Assembly: GCF_010994275.1 (NCBI RefSeq)
Contig: NZ_WMCD01000015.1
Location: 1 to 64,000, forward strand
Source of the DNA: Cyclobacterium jeungdonense
GTDB taxonomy: Bacteria; Bacteroidota; Bacteroidia; Cytophagales; Cyclobacteriaceae
DNA: 64,000 bases
Direction: 5' to 3'
Below, piece after piece: positions 44,680 to 53,809 of the stretch. The notes under the pieces are model-generated. The model did not search any database, was not told the DNA's origin, and saw only the letters and a program-made list of their open reading frames with translations. Position 1 is the stretch's first letter; every line of letters starts with the position of its first letter. A program made the translations under genes and the position numbers.

Positions 44680-45984
44680 TTATCCCCCAAAGTCATCAAA
44701 CCGAATATTCTCGTTAGGTACCCCCATGTCGTCAAGCATTTTCAAGACGGCTGAATTCATAAGTGGAGGTCCACACAGATAGTATTCGATTTCATCTGGC
44801 TCTTCTACATCTTTCAGGTAGTTATCATAAAGTACCTGGTGAATAAATCCCACGTATCCATCACCTTCTTTGTCGTCAAGAGATTTTTTTACCTTCCAGT
44901 TATCTTCAGGAAGGGGCTCAGATAGACCGATATAGAAGTTGAAATTTGGAAAGTTTTCCTCGATGTCTCTGAAATGAGGTGTGTAAAATAGTTCTTTCTT
45001 TGACCGACCCCCATACCAGTAAGATACCTTTCGGTCCGTTTTTTCGGTATGGAAAAGGTGAAAAAGATGGGAACGCAATGGGGCCATACCAGCCCCTCCT
45101 CCAATATAGATCATTTCCCTTTGGGTAGGGTTAATGTGGAACTCCCCGTAAGGACCTGAAATGGTGACCTTATCGCCGGGTTTTCTTGAAAAAACATAGG
45201 AGGAACAAATTCCCGGATTTACGTCCATCCACTTGTTATTCGCTCGGTCCCAGGGGGGTGTTGCGATACGGATCGTAAGCATGACGATGTTCCCTTCAGC
45301 GGGATGATTAGCCATAGAATAAGCTCTAAAAATCTCTTCATCGTTTTTCATCACCAAATCCCACAGACCAAACTTATCCCAATCACTTTGGTATACATCC
45401 TCTGGATGCTCAAGTTCAGGGTGTGGCGTAATGTCCATATCCTTGAAGGTTACGACAATCGGCGGAACATCGATCTGTATGTATCCTCCTGGTTCAAAAT
45501 CAAGTGTTTCACCTTCAGGAAGTTTGACTTTAAACTCTTTAATAAACGTAGAAACGTTATAATTTGACACCACTTCACATTCCCACTTTTTGATTCCAAA
45601 GATTTCTTCGGGAATGCGAATTTTCATGTCATTCTTAACCTTTACCTGGCAAGAAAGTCTGACGTTATTTTGCTTTTCAGCCCTGCTGAGGTGCCCTTCT
45701 TCGGTGGGCAATACTTCTCCTCCACCATCTTCTATGGTACATTTGCACATGGCACATGTTCCACCCCCTCCACAAGCAGAAGGTAGAAAAATTTTCTTAT
45801 TTCCTAGGGTGGATAACAGGGTTGAGCCGGCAGAGGCAATCAGTGGATTTTTCTCATCGCCGTTGATGATGATTTTTACATCACCTGAGGCAACCAACTT
45901 GGATTGGGCAAAAAGAAGAACTAAGACCAGTAGCAAAATAATAATGGTAAATGCTACAATCGAGGTAATGATTACTGAACTCAT
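44680..45984 (-). CDS. nqrF: Na+-translocating NADH:quinone reductase subunit F
   Basis: NqrF is the NADH dehydrogenase module of Na+-NQR; it passes electrons through FAD and a 2Fe-2S cluster. The 434-residue protein has one N-terminal membrane helix (about 4-26), a ferredoxin domain with C71, C77, C80 and C112 (ACGGGGTCAMCKC), an FAD domain with RAYSMANHPAEG, and an NADH domain with IGGGAGMAPLRSH. nqrA to nqrE are not next to it, although they usually form one operon with nqrF last; upstream is only a 127-base gap and then accD. Confidence 0.96.
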   Translation of the reverse strand: MSSVIITSIVAFTIIILLLVLVLLFAQSKLVASGDVKIIINGDEKNPLIASAGSTLLSTLGNKKIFLPSACGGGGTCAMCKCTIEDGGGEVLPTEEGHLSRAEKQNNVRLSCQVKVKNDMKIRIPEEIFGIKKWECEVVSNYNVSTFIKEFKVKLPEGETLDFEPGGYIQIDVPPIVVTFKDMDITPHPELEHPEDVYQSDWDKFGLWDLVMKNDEEIFRAYSMANHPAEGNIVMLTIRIATPPWDRANNKWMDVNPGICSSYVFSRKPGDKVTISGPYGEFHINPTQREMIYIGGGAGMAPLRSHLFHLFHTEKTDRKVSYWYGGRSKKELFYTPHFRDIEENFPNFNFYIGLSEPLPEDNWKVKKSLDDKEGDGYVGFIHQVLYDNYLKDVEEPDEIEYYLCGPPLMNSAVLKMLDDMGVPNENIRFDDFGG

Positions 45985-46035
45985 CTAATCAATTTTTTAA
46001 CTTTATCAGTGCGTTTAACTGGCATTTGACTGGTA

Positions 46036-46043
46036 CAAATATA
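46036..46043 (-). promoter_or_regulatory. Candidate -7 promoter box for nqrF
   Basis: The minus strand reads TATATTTG, an exact TAnnTTTG match, about 52 bases upstream of the nqrF start, in the gap separating it from accD. This supports a separate promoter for this gene. Confidence 0.45.
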
Positions 46044-46111
46044 TTTATATTTCATCAAAAGCATTGAATTATCAGGATATTTTCATCCCATGTTTCTAAT
46101 GGTATAACTCG

Positions 46112-46954
46112 CTAATTGCGAAGTAAGTTTAATAAAGTGTACATTCTGTTTTTCAACTGGCGCCTGTCGATGATGAAATCCAGAAAACCATGTTCCAACA
46201 CAAACTCTGAACTTTGAAATCCCCTGGGAAGGTCTTTTCCAATGGTTTCCCGGATGACTCTGGGTCCTGCAAAACCAATCAGAGCACCGGGCTCTGCTAA
46301 ATTAAAATCTCCTAACATGGCATAGGAGGCCGTTACGCCCCCGGTAGTTGGGTCTGTCATAAGGGAGATGTAAGGAATACCGGCATCATCCAAAAGAGCA
46401 AGTTTAGCAGAAGTTTTAGCCATTTGCATTAAACTGAATCCGGCTTCCATCATTCTGGCTCCTCCCGATTTGGAGATCATCAAAAAGGGAACCTTGTGCT
46501 TCAAAGAATAGTCGATGGCTCGGGATATTTTTTCTCCCACCACCGACCCCATGGATCCCCCAATAAAATTAAAATCCATGCAAGTGATGACCAGGTCCAA
46601 ACCGTTAAGTTTACCGACTCCGGTTCGTGCGGCATCATTCAGGTTCGTTTTAGCAATGGTATCTTTGATCCGGGTAGTGTACGGTTTGCTATCTACAAAA
46701 TTAAGCGGATCCCCAGATGTCATATTTTTGTCCAATTCTTTGAACTGATTGTCGTCAAACAAGATTTCAAAATATTCCTTGGAACCTATTTTTACGTGAT
46801 AGTCATCATCAGGGCAGACATAGGAGTTGTTTTTTAATTCACGGGTATGGATAATATTTCCTTTTGGAGTTTTATACCACAGACCGTCGGGGGTGTCTTT
46901 TTTTTCCTCAGTGGAGGTTTTGATTCCCGCATCTTTTCTTTTAAACCAAGCCAT
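46112..46954 (-). CDS. accD: Acetyl-CoA carboxylase carboxyltransferase subunit beta AccD
   Basis: AccD with AccA transfers the carboxyl group from biotin to acetyl-CoA, starting fatty acid synthesis. The 280-residue crotonase-fold protein has GKLNGLDLVITCMDFNFIGG in parts, GGSMGSVVGEKI, SKSGGARMMEA, DPTTGGVTASYA and GFAGPRVI. The N-terminus (WYKTPKGNIIHTREL, then C47) keeps just one of the four zinc-ribbon cysteines found in E. coli, a trait I recall for Bacteroidota. accA is not nearby. Confidence 0.95.
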   Translation of the reverse strand: MAWFKRKDAGIKTSTEEKKDTPDGLWYKTPKGNIIHTRELKNNSYVCPDDDYHVKIGSKEYFEILFDDNQFKELDKNMTSGDPLNFVDSKPYTTRIKDTIAKTNLNDAARTGVGKLNGLDLVITCMDFNFIGGSMGSVVGEKISRAIDYSLKHKVPFLMISKSGGARMMEAGFSLMQMAKTSAKLALLDDAGIPYISLMTDPTTGGVTASYAMLGDFNLAEPGALIGFAGPRVIRETIGKDLPRGFQSSEFVLEHGFLDFIIDRRQLKNRMYTLLNLLRN

Positions 46955-46993
46955 AAAGTTTTGTTTAAATCAGCCCAAATGAAATTGGGATTA

Positions 46994-47001
46994 CAAATTT
47001 A
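46994..47001 (-). promoter_or_regulatory. Candidate -7 promoter box for accD
   Basis: The minus strand reads TAAATTTG, matching TAnnTTTG, 40 bases upstream of the accD start. A TTTTG lies about 24 bases further upstream, slightly beyond the usual spacing of the -33 element. Confidence 0.4.
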
Positions 47002-47057
47002 TGCGTATTATCCGTTAAATAAAACCAAAATCTGCATTCTCCAAAATTTCATGTTAA

Positions 47058-48110
47058 TCAACCGCTGTCTTTGGTTTCGATTTTTTCGAGTAGCACCCGG
47101 CATTTAGGAAGGGATTCAGGATAGTTCTCTTGAAGGTACGACAACATTTTTTCCCTTACCAAACACCTGAGATCAAAGGCGGTAGGGCTGTCCCTTGCAC
47201 TCATTAAACAGCGAATTTCTACTGATTTTTCAGTATAATCCGTGACCTGCAAAACCTGAACCTTTCTATCCCATAGCGGACTGCCCTCCAGAATCTCTTT
47301 GAGTTTTGTTTTTAGTTTTTCTACAGGAATGGTATGGTCCAGGTATAGGAATACCGTCCCCCAAATATCTGCAGTAGTTCTGGTCCAGTTTTGAAAGGGG
47401 GTTTCTATAAAGTAATTGATGGGAAGAACCAACCTTCGTTGATCCCATATTTTTACTACTACATAAGTCAGGTTAATTTCTTCTATTTTTCCCCATTCTT
47501 CTTCCACTACTACCACATCATCAATGCGAATGGGCTGCGTGAAGGCAATTTGAAATCCTGCCAGTAAATTGGCAATGGATTTCTGGGCCGCCAATCCTAC
47601 GATTATCCCCAGAATTCCAGCCGAGGTAAGTAAGCCGGCTCCGATCTTACGTGCCGATTCAAAATGCATCAAAATGGCAGAAAGTGCAACAATAATCACA
47701 ATGATGATGAATAGCTTTCGGATAAAAGCCACCTGCGTAAGTATTCGTCTCTCTCTTAAATTATTTTCTTTGTTAGAAGTGAAATTTTCTAAAAATGCAT
47801 GCCGCATTACATTGGACAGCTCAATGATGATCCAGGTAAGATTGATAATTGCCAGGACAATAAAAAAATCCTGCTTTCCCAAGTGTTCCAACCCGGGCGG
47901 CGAAAAGAAAGGTTCGATCAGGGGGAAAATGGCGATAAAGAAGCCCCATTTTAGCGCAGTGGAAAATTTCCGCATGGATCGCTTGCCTTTTTCAGTCTTC
48001 GGCTTATAAACCAGTTGGGCTAATTTAGGGAATAGCAGCCACAAGAAAACATGGCTAAACACCAAAATTCCAAATGCTATTCCTACAAATATAAGGGTTT
48101 CTCTTTCCAT
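47058..48110 (-). CDS. Small-conductance mechanosensitive channel (MscS family)
   Basis: The 350-residue protein has about four hydrophobic segments before the MscS pore helix, recognised as GAGLLTSAGILGIIVGLAAQKSIANLLAGFQ in its parts AGILGIIVGLAAQKS and NLLAGFQIAF, followed by the beta domain (QPIRIDDVVVVEEEWG) and a C-terminal alpha/beta domain. It releases solutes on osmotic downshock. An upstream TTG at 48155 would lengthen it by 15 residues; I prefer ATG 48110. Confidence 0.9.
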   Translation of the reverse strand: MERETLIFVGIAFGILVFSHVFLWLLFPKLAQLVYKPKTEKGKRSMRKFSTALKWGFFIAIFPLIEPFFSPPGLEHLGKQDFFIVLAIINLTWIIIELSNVMRHAFLENFTSNKENNLRERRILTQVAFIRKLFIIIVIIVALSAILMHFESARKIGAGLLTSAGILGIIVGLAAQKSIANLLAGFQIAFTQPIRIDDVVVVEEEWGKIEEINLTYVVVKIWDQRRLVLPINYFIETPFQNWTRTTADIWGTVFLYLDHTIPVEKLKTKLKEILEGSPLWDRKVQVLQVTDYTEKSVEIRCLMSARDSPTAFDLRCLVREKMLSYLQENYPESLPKCRVLLEKIETKDSG

Positions 48111-48275
48111 GGCGAAAATGGGGGCTTTCGTGAGGAGAATCAGGGGCAGGATCAAAATTCCCTTTCTTAACGCTTGTCTTCCATGCCAAAAACTGATAAC
48201 TTTTTTAAATTAGGGTTTATTTCTGACGAAATCAATTTTCTGATTATCTTTAAGTAATTAATCTGAATCCATACC

Positions 48276-49907
48276 ATGCAACTCACCTATCTATTTGTTT
48301 TTTCTGCTATCATATTGGCTGGTGCGTATTTTATTTACGGTAAATACGTCTTTAAAAAATTTAAGATCAACAACGATAATCTAACGCCATCTCATCGATT
48401 AAACGATGGGGTAGATTATGTGCCCAGTAAACCTATCGTCGTTCTGGGGCATCATTTTGCATCCATTGCGGGTGCCGGCCCCATTGTTGGGCCTATCATT
48501 GCCATTACTTTTGGATGGGTACCTGCTGTGATTTGGATTTTGATAGGGGGGGTCTTCTTTGGAGCGGTTCATGATCTTGGAAGCATGGTAGCCTCGCTTA
48601 GAAATGATGGCAAATCCATTGGCGTCATCATCCAAAATAATATCGGCAAAAAGGGTAAGCGGCTGTTCATTCTTTTTAGTTTTTCTACACTCATATTGAT
48701 TATTGCCGTTTTTGCAGATATCATAGCCAAAACCTTTGTAAGTAATCCAGGCGTGGCTTCGGCTTCAATCCTGTTCATCATCCTGGCGGTTTTATTTGGT
48801 CTGGTAACCAAATGGACCGGTAATCGCAAGAAGGCATTTTTAATTGCTTCTGTTCTGGGGGTGACGCTAATGTATTTTTTTGTCTACGTTGGCATGCAGA
48901 TTCCCTTCGTCCTCAATTACCAGGTATGGATTTATATATTACTTATCTATGCCTTTATAGCCTCCGTTACTCCTGTGTCCATGTTGCTGCAACCTAGAGA
49001 CTATCTCAATAGTTTTTTGTTATACGGTCTAATTCTAGCGGCTATCGTGGGCGTCTTTGTAGCCAATCCCACCATCGCCATGGACACAAAAGTACATGTG
49101 ACCGATGAAAACCTGGGATATCTTTTTCCAGTTCTTTTTGTTACCATCGCCTGCGGAGCCATTAGCGGGTTTCATTCCCTGGTTGCTTCGGGAACCACTT
49201 CCAAACAACTTGACAAAGAGACCGATGCCAAACTGGTCGGTTTTGGAGGGATGTTAATCGAATCTTTTCTGGCAATTATCTCGGTGGGTGCCGTAGTGGT
49301 TTTGACCCGTTCGGATTATTTGTCACGGCTGGGAGCAGAAGGCCCCGTGCCTTTATTTGCAGACGGATTGGGAACCATCATATCTTCCATGGGCGTACCC
49401 GAATCCTTTGCGGTAGGATTTGTGGCCCTGACAGTGTCAGCATTTGCCCTTACCACCCTGGACACCTGTACCCGTTTAGCCAGATTCACCCTTCAGGAAT
49501 ATTTTGAAGATGTAAAGCAACCTGTTGGTAAGAAAATTTCTCAAAACAGGTACATTTCCACCGGTGTAGTGGTGGTGCTTTCTGTTCTTTTGCTAGGCAG
49601 CGGAGGCTTTGCCACGCTCTGGCCTATCTTTGGATCAGCCAATCAACTCTTGGCTGCTTTAGCACTACTGACCATATCCGTCTGGTTAATCAAGAAAAAG
49701 ATTAACCCGACCTTTGTGACTATTCCCATGTTTTTCATGTTTACGGTTACCTTGAGTTCCCTGGGTTTATTCGCCTGGCAGAATTTTCAGAAAGATGCGT
49801 ACGTGCTTTCCATTATAGCCGCCATTTTGTTTGTCCTTTCCTTTGCGCTGATATTCCTGGCCAAAAAAAGTTTAACCAAAGAAGCAAAAGTAAAAGAACT
49901 GGTCTAA
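48276..49907 (+). CDS. cstA: Carbon starvation protein CstA-like transporter
   Basis: The 543-residue integral membrane protein has about 14-16 hydrophobic segments and the CstA signature from the start: YFIYGKYV, DGVDYVPSKPIVVLGHHFASIAGAGPIVGPI in its parts DYVPSKPIVVLGHHF and GAGPIVGPI, then GGVFFGAVHDL and SGFHSLVASGTTSKQL. CstA proteins take up pyruvate and/or peptides under carbon limitation. It is somewhat shorter than E. coli CstA (701 residues), as in other members of the short subgroup. Single gene. Confidence 0.93.
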   Translation: MQLTYLFVFSAIILAGAYFIYGKYVFKKFKINNDNLTPSHRLNDGVDYVPSKPIVVLGHHFASIAGAGPIVGPIIAITFGWVPAVIWILIGGVFFGAVHDLGSMVASLRNDGKSIGVIIQNNIGKKGKRLFILFSFSTLILIIAVFADIIAKTFVSNPGVASASILFIILAVLFGLVTKWTGNRKKAFLIASVLGVTLMYFFVYVGMQIPFVLNYQVWIYILLIYAFIASVTPVSMLLQPRDYLNSFLLYGLILAAIVGVFVANPTIAMDTKVHVTDENLGYLFPVLFVTIACGAISGFHSLVASGTTSKQLDKETDAKLVGFGGMLIESFLAIISVGAVVVLTRSDYLSRLGAEGPVPLFADGLGTIISSMGVPESFAVGFVALTVSAFALTTLDTCTRLARFTLQEYFEDVKQPVGKKISQNRYISTGVVVVLSVLLLGSGGFATLWPIFGSANQLLAALALLTISVWLIKKKINPTFVTIPMFFMFTVTLSSLGLFAWQNFQKDAYVLSIIAAILFVLSFALIFLAKKSLTKEAKVKELV

Positions 49908-49928
49908 ACATCCACCAATAGACCAGTT
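49898..49928 (+). terminator. Possible hairpin at the end of cstA
   Basis: AACTGGTCTA, which includes the stop codon, pairs with TAGACCAGTT over 10 bases. There is no T tract afterwards, so it may instead be a 3' stability hairpin. Confidence 0.4.
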
Positions 49929-49947
49929 CTCATAAAGCTAATTTCAT

Positions 49948-50069
49948 ATGAAATCGAGCATGACGAATACGTCACACAAGGGGATGATTATAAAGCATGC
50001 GAGATTCTCCCGATTAAAGATCGGGACAGGCTATCTGGCCGCTTAAAACAAATTATAAACAGACGAAAT
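49948..50069 (+). repeat. REP-like dispersed repeat, copy C (long form)
   Basis: The core runs from ATGAAATCGAGCATGACG to CATGCGAGATTC (49948-50007). It continues with TCCCGATTAAAGATCGGGA, itself a small hairpin, then CAGGCTATCTGGCC and ends AAATTATAAACAGACGAAAT. The same extension occurs in copy D. It separates cstA from the convergent PorT-like gene. Confidence 0.8.
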
Positions 50070-50085
50070 ATGCGGACGACGATTA

Positions 50086-50667
50086 TCAAAACAACTTAAA
50101 ACCAAGGGACACGATCAGTTGATTTTGTCGCTGGTCAGTTTGAACCTGAGGAAACGTGTTAACAGAATTAGAAAGGGCCCCTTCGTATTTCAGATCCATC
50201 AAAAAATTACCAATATCTACCCCGACTCCTGCCTGGTATCCATAGGTAAATTCTTCTTTTGGCGGTATGATTTTCTGGCGCGTACCATTATTAGCCACGA
50301 TGTCCCCATTGATCAGGTAGCTGGCTACTGGTCCTGCCTGGAGCCTTAAAACTCCTCCCAATTTGACTCCTATCATTAACGGAACGTCCAACCTGTCGAA
50401 GGAAACGTCGTAGTTAAAGGAATTGTTGGAAAAGGAGCCACCGGTATTGGTGTACAATACCTCCGGTTGAAGGAAAATAATGGGTAAATTTATCCGTGCA
50501 AAAGCCCCCAAATGGTAGCCCATTTTGGAATCCTCTCCCCGGAAACCGTCCGTAACGTGCACATCTCCCTGAGAAACACCGAATTTGGGACCTACCGTAA
50601 AGACCTGTCCTTTTACTTCTCCGAGGATTAGCCCGGAAAAAAGAATTGCGATTACTAAATTTTTCAT
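50086..50667 (-). CDS. PorT-like outer-membrane beta-barrel protein
   Basis: The 193-residue protein has a signal peptide (MKNLVIAILFSGLILGEVKGQ), then a small eight-stranded-type barrel pattern with alternating residues: FTVGPKFGVSQGD, MGYHLGAFARIN, LQPEVLYTNTGG, RLDVPLMIGVKLGG, YGYQAGVGVDIG and a last strand LIVSLGFKLF. PorT-family barrels are linked to type IX secretion, but many paralogues have no known role. Confidence 0.88.
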   Translation of the reverse strand: MKNLVIAILFSGLILGEVKGQVFTVGPKFGVSQGDVHVTDGFRGEDSKMGYHLGAFARINLPIIFLQPEVLYTNTGGSFSNNSFNYDVSFDRLDVPLMIGVKLGGVLRLQAGPVASYLINGDIVANNGTRQKIIPPKEEFTYGYQAGVGVDIGNFLMDLKYEGALSNSVNTFPQVQTDQRQNQLIVSLGFKLF

Positions 50668-50882
50668 CTGTTCGTGCGGGTTAAATTAATTATTGAGTAT
50701 CCTTGCCCTGATAACCAATTTTGTGCCATTTTTAGTATTTCTGCTTCTATTTTTTTTCTAATTTTGAAGTTTTAGTTCGGAAAAAGTATAAACAATGTAT
50801 GGTTTACAAAGGTTACGCCGTTGTTTCACGTATAGTTGTTTATACGCCGAAGACATATTCGAGCCGATTAAAATCCTATTGC

Positions 50883-51650
50883 ATGAAAATTTTATTCAGG
50901 AAACTTGCTTTTTATGGGTTACTTATTGGGGTCTTTTTTTCTTGTTCAGTGCCTGAACGAGAAGATCCTTTTGTAGGAATGGCCGCTGCCAGGTGGGATG
51001 TGGGAAAATCCGCTACTTTTTTGTTATCTGATGATCGATTTTCCAATTTGGAGCTGGAGGTAGTTTACATGAAAGGGTATAAACCTACTGATTATTTGAT
51101 GGAATCCATGGTTGAATTTCTTCAGGAAACGACTCTCAAGCCAGGGGGGATTGAGATCATTGAAAGAGAAATACCCGCAGAGGGCGAGGAATTCTATTCT
51201 ACCGAGGATATTGGCAATCTGGAGGACAGGTATCGTGAAAGTTATAATGACGGAAATACGGTCTCGGTGTTTTTTTTAGTAGTGGATGGTTCCTACATGC
51301 AAAATGAAGAAGAGTTCTTTACCATAGGAGCTGCTTACCGAAATACAAGTATGGTCCTATTCGGAAAGAGAATTGCCGAGAACTCCGGAGGACTCGGAAG
51401 ACCCTCCAGAGGCACACTGGAAACAACCGTAGCATTGCATGAATTGGGGCATCTTTTGGGATTGGTAAATGTAGGCAGTGAAATGGTAACTCCTCATGAG
51501 GATCAGGGAAAGGAATATCATTGTGACAATGATTCCTGTTTGATGTATTGGACCGTGGAAACCGATAATGTATTACGATTCACCCCCCAAACCATTCCCA
51601 CGCTGGATGAAAACTGCAGAAATGACCTGCGTGGTAATGGAGGAAGGTAA
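50883..51650 (+). CDS. Metzincin-like zinc protease lipoprotein
   Basis: The 255-residue protein has a lipobox (VFFSC, C21) and a zinc motif HELGH at 186-190 followed by LLGLVN, i.e. HExxHxxGxxN instead of the metzincin HExxHxxGxxH. About 17 residues later comes HCDNDSCLM (H213, C214, C219, M221), which recalls the HCx4CxM of archaemetzincins and may supply the third ligand and Met-turn. It should be a membrane-tethered periplasmic protease. The frame opens at 50799, but ATG 50883 gives the lipoprotein signal. Confidence 0.8.
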   Translation: MKILFRKLAFYGLLIGVFFSCSVPEREDPFVGMAAARWDVGKSATFLLSDDRFSNLELEVVYMKGYKPTDYLMESMVEFLQETTLKPGGIEIIEREIPAEGEEFYSTEDIGNLEDRYRESYNDGNTVSVFFLVVDGSYMQNEEEFFTIGAAYRNTSMVLFGKRIAENSGGLGRPSRGTLETTVALHELGHLLGLVNVGSEMVTPHEDQGKEYHCDNDSCLMYWTVETDNVLRFTPQTIPTLDENCRNDLRGNGGR

Positions 51651-51653
51651 ATT

Positions 51654-51673
51654 CCCCCCGATCACTCGGGGGG
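51654..51673. terminator. GC-rich hairpin between convergent genes
   Basis: CCCCCCGA and TCGGGGGG pair perfectly around a 4-base loop, 4 bases after the protease stop and just before the stop of the minus-strand gene at 51679. No T tract follows on either strand, so efficiency is uncertain. Confidence 0.5.
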
Positions 51674-51678
51674 AGGGG

Positions 51679-52806
51679 TTAAAATTGGTTAAAGGGGCTT
51701 GTTTCTTTTTTAACAAATCTCCAGGCCAATCCTACATTAAGGAGATAATCGGCAAAAGCAGCATCCCCATGGCGGTAATTATCAGGGGTAGATGCAGCAA
51801 TGTCCGTTACGCTTCTCGTTCGGTTTCGGTGCAAGGCTACTGGCACATTCAGATTAATAGTTAAATTATTGATCATGTAACTGAATCCAGGTTCGATTGA
51901 AATCACATATCCGGGCCTTCGAAATCCTTCATCCCCGCCGAAAAGATCCCTAACAGGTACTCCTTCTATCCTTCCACCCAAAGAGATTCCCATTCCGTGA
52001 ACAAATAGAGACTTGAAAATTCCGGCTCTAAGGGCGAATTGATCGGGAACAGCCATTATAGCTTCATTCGATAAAACGGGGCTTAGAGTTTCCCGAAAGG
52101 TACGGGTGCCATTGGTCGTTCGGGGATTAATAAGGTAGAAGCCATCGTAAAACAGGACGAACTCTTTCCCTAAAAAGCGAAGGCCCTGCGTGTCTACAAT
52201 GAGCCCAAAGCCACCGTCTCCAGGCTGGATGGATTGATCCACGGGTCTTCTTTCCTGACTTCCAGGCCCGTTTACGTTAAAGAAGGAACTTTTTGCATTG
52301 TAATTTCCGGTGGGTAATTTTAAACTGGCTCCAATGGCCATGTTTCCGTTTTTGGCGTTATCACCACTTAAGAGCCAATAGCCTGCCCCTATTCTCATAT
52401 CTGCTATTCCCTGGGAGTAACTGGTATGCCTTTCGGTTCTGCCATGTTCGTATAGTGAACTTCTCTCATTGTAAACAAAGGGTAAGGAAACCAGGCCGTA
52501 TAGCCGGTTGGTGAATGCGTAGCTGATGTTCAGGTCCACCGAATGGGACCAATTAATCACTTCTGTGTTGTTGGTAACGCGGTCTGGCTCTTCATGCGAT
52601 CCCTTAAAATGCCTGAAAGACCGGAAATACCGGTAATTAGTGAGTAAATTCCATTCCCCCTGTTGAAGGAGTTCTCCCTGGTTGAGGGAGTTGCCAATTC
52701 CTGAGAATTGCCGGATGGCTACGCATCCCTGCGCATTGGTTCTTATCTCTGGTAGAAAGAACAGGATAAGGGTGCAAGAAATAAGTAATGAAAGTTTATT
52801 CTTCAT
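51679..52806 (-). CDS. Outer-membrane barrel protein, possibly phenol-degradation MetA-like
   Basis: The 375-residue protein has a signal peptide (to about TNAQG at 26) and a repeated amphipathic strand pattern: GEWNLLTNYRYFRSFRHF, FTNRLYGLVSLPFVYNER, ADMRIGAGYWL, NMAIGASLKLPTGNY, and the terminal strand LLNVGLAWRF. The phrase SLKLPTGNY with a preceding DMRIGAGY resembles the putative MetA-pathway barrels, often small-molecule channels. Function unknown. Confidence 0.7.
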   Translation of the reverse strand: MKNKLSLLISCTLILFFLPEIRTNAQGCVAIRQFSGIGNSLNQGELLQQGEWNLLTNYRYFRSFRHFKGSHEEPDRVTNNTEVINWSHSVDLNISYAFTNRLYGLVSLPFVYNERSSLYEHGRTERHTSYSQGIADMRIGAGYWLLSGDNAKNGNMAIGASLKLPTGNYNAKSSFFNVNGPGSQERRPVDQSIQPGDGGFGLIVDTQGLRFLGKEFVLFYDGFYLINPRTTNGTRTFRETLSPVLSNEAIMAVPDQFALRAGIFKSLFVHGMGISLGGRIEGVPVRDLFGGDEGFRRPGYVISIEPGFSYMINNLTINLNVPVALHRNRTRSVTDIAASTPDNYRHGDAAFADYLLNVGLAWRFVKKETSPFNQF

Positions 52807-53146
52807 TGGTTAAGTACATTAGAGTAAAACAATAAAATATTGATAAGCACAAAACCTGGTTTTCCCTATTCGTCAACTAGAAAATGGGAAAGGGTTCCTT
52901 TCTTTTTTCCAGTAAGTAGATTTAAGTAGATTAAATAATTAGTCTTAACGAAAGGAGGATACTCCCATATTAAAACCAATTAGATTCCTTAAAAGGAACT
53001 GGATTGAAAAGCATTTCTTTTCCCAGGTATTTGTCGCTACAGCTTTCAGATACGGGCGTTTTTTGTGGCGAAACAACCAGAAGCCCCGCAGTCAGGTTAA
53101 TTAAGTGAAAGACCGGTTGTCCTGAAGAGCTGCGACGAAAGGAAAT
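52807..53146. other. Intergenic stretch, nothing recognised
   Basis: About 340 bases between two minus-strand genes. No reading frame, strong terminator or promoter box stands out. Confidence 0.45.
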
Positions 53147-53713
53147 TTATCCCAGGTCAGGTGCCAGGGGTGCAAAAAATGCATTCCAGGGTGGAGGTGA
53201 AGGTATGCAAATTGAAATTTTATCCCATTTATGGGTAAGAAGTTCTTTCCAATGGAATTGACTTGAATCTGGAATATAAAAATGTAAGGAAAAAAGCGGG
53301 AGAAGGTAGTCCTTAACGGAGGGTTGGCTGATTATCTTATTCTGCTCACTTGAATTTGAGGTTTCCACCAGGGATAATACCCACTGTTTGGTATTTAATT
53401 CTAAAATGATTTTTGCCCGATCGGGTACATAAACCAGTTCGAAAGTGTCATTAATAAATCTTTTTTTGATAGCCCGATAAGCCTTTCCGTCCAGTTTGAA
53501 AGGGATGTTTGCCAGCTGAAAACCTTCTTCTTCGAACGCATAGGGAAGCTTCATGGGGATTTTCATTATCCGCTTCCCTTCAAAAGATTCCTCAAAGACC
53601 CTTTGCTCCCAATCCTTTTCAATTTTATATTGATACGCAGCATAGAAGGCATAGAACCCAAAATGGTAGCAGGTAAAACACCCTAAGAGCAGTATAGCGA
53701 CGAATTGCTTCAT
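53147..53713 (-). CDS. Hypothetical membrane-anchored protein
   Basis: I do not recognise this 188-residue protein. It starts with a hydrophobic segment (VAILLLGCFTCYHFGFYAFYAAY) that is either a signal anchor or a lipoprotein-like leader, followed by a soluble domain with KIPMKLPYAFEEEGFQL and RAKIILELN. It ends in a proline-rich CIPSPPPWNAFFAPLAPDLG. It lies upstream of an outer-membrane barrel gene but is 340 bases away. Confidence 0.6.
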   Translation of the reverse strand: MKQFVAILLLGCFTCYHFGFYAFYAAYQYKIEKDWEQRVFEESFEGKRIMKIPMKLPYAFEEEGFQLANIPFKLDGKAYRAIKKRFINDTFELVYVPDRAKIILELNTKQWVLSLVETSNSSEQNKIISQPSVKDYLLPLFSLHFYIPDSSQFHWKELLTHKWDKISICIPSPPPWNAFFAPLAPDLG

Positions 53714-53809
53714 TTCTCTCTAAATTTATCAAAAAATAGGGAAATCGGGAACGAAGCAGAAATTCTTTTTTGGGGGATAGAATAAATTTAAAAAGTATAC
53801 GATCTATTA

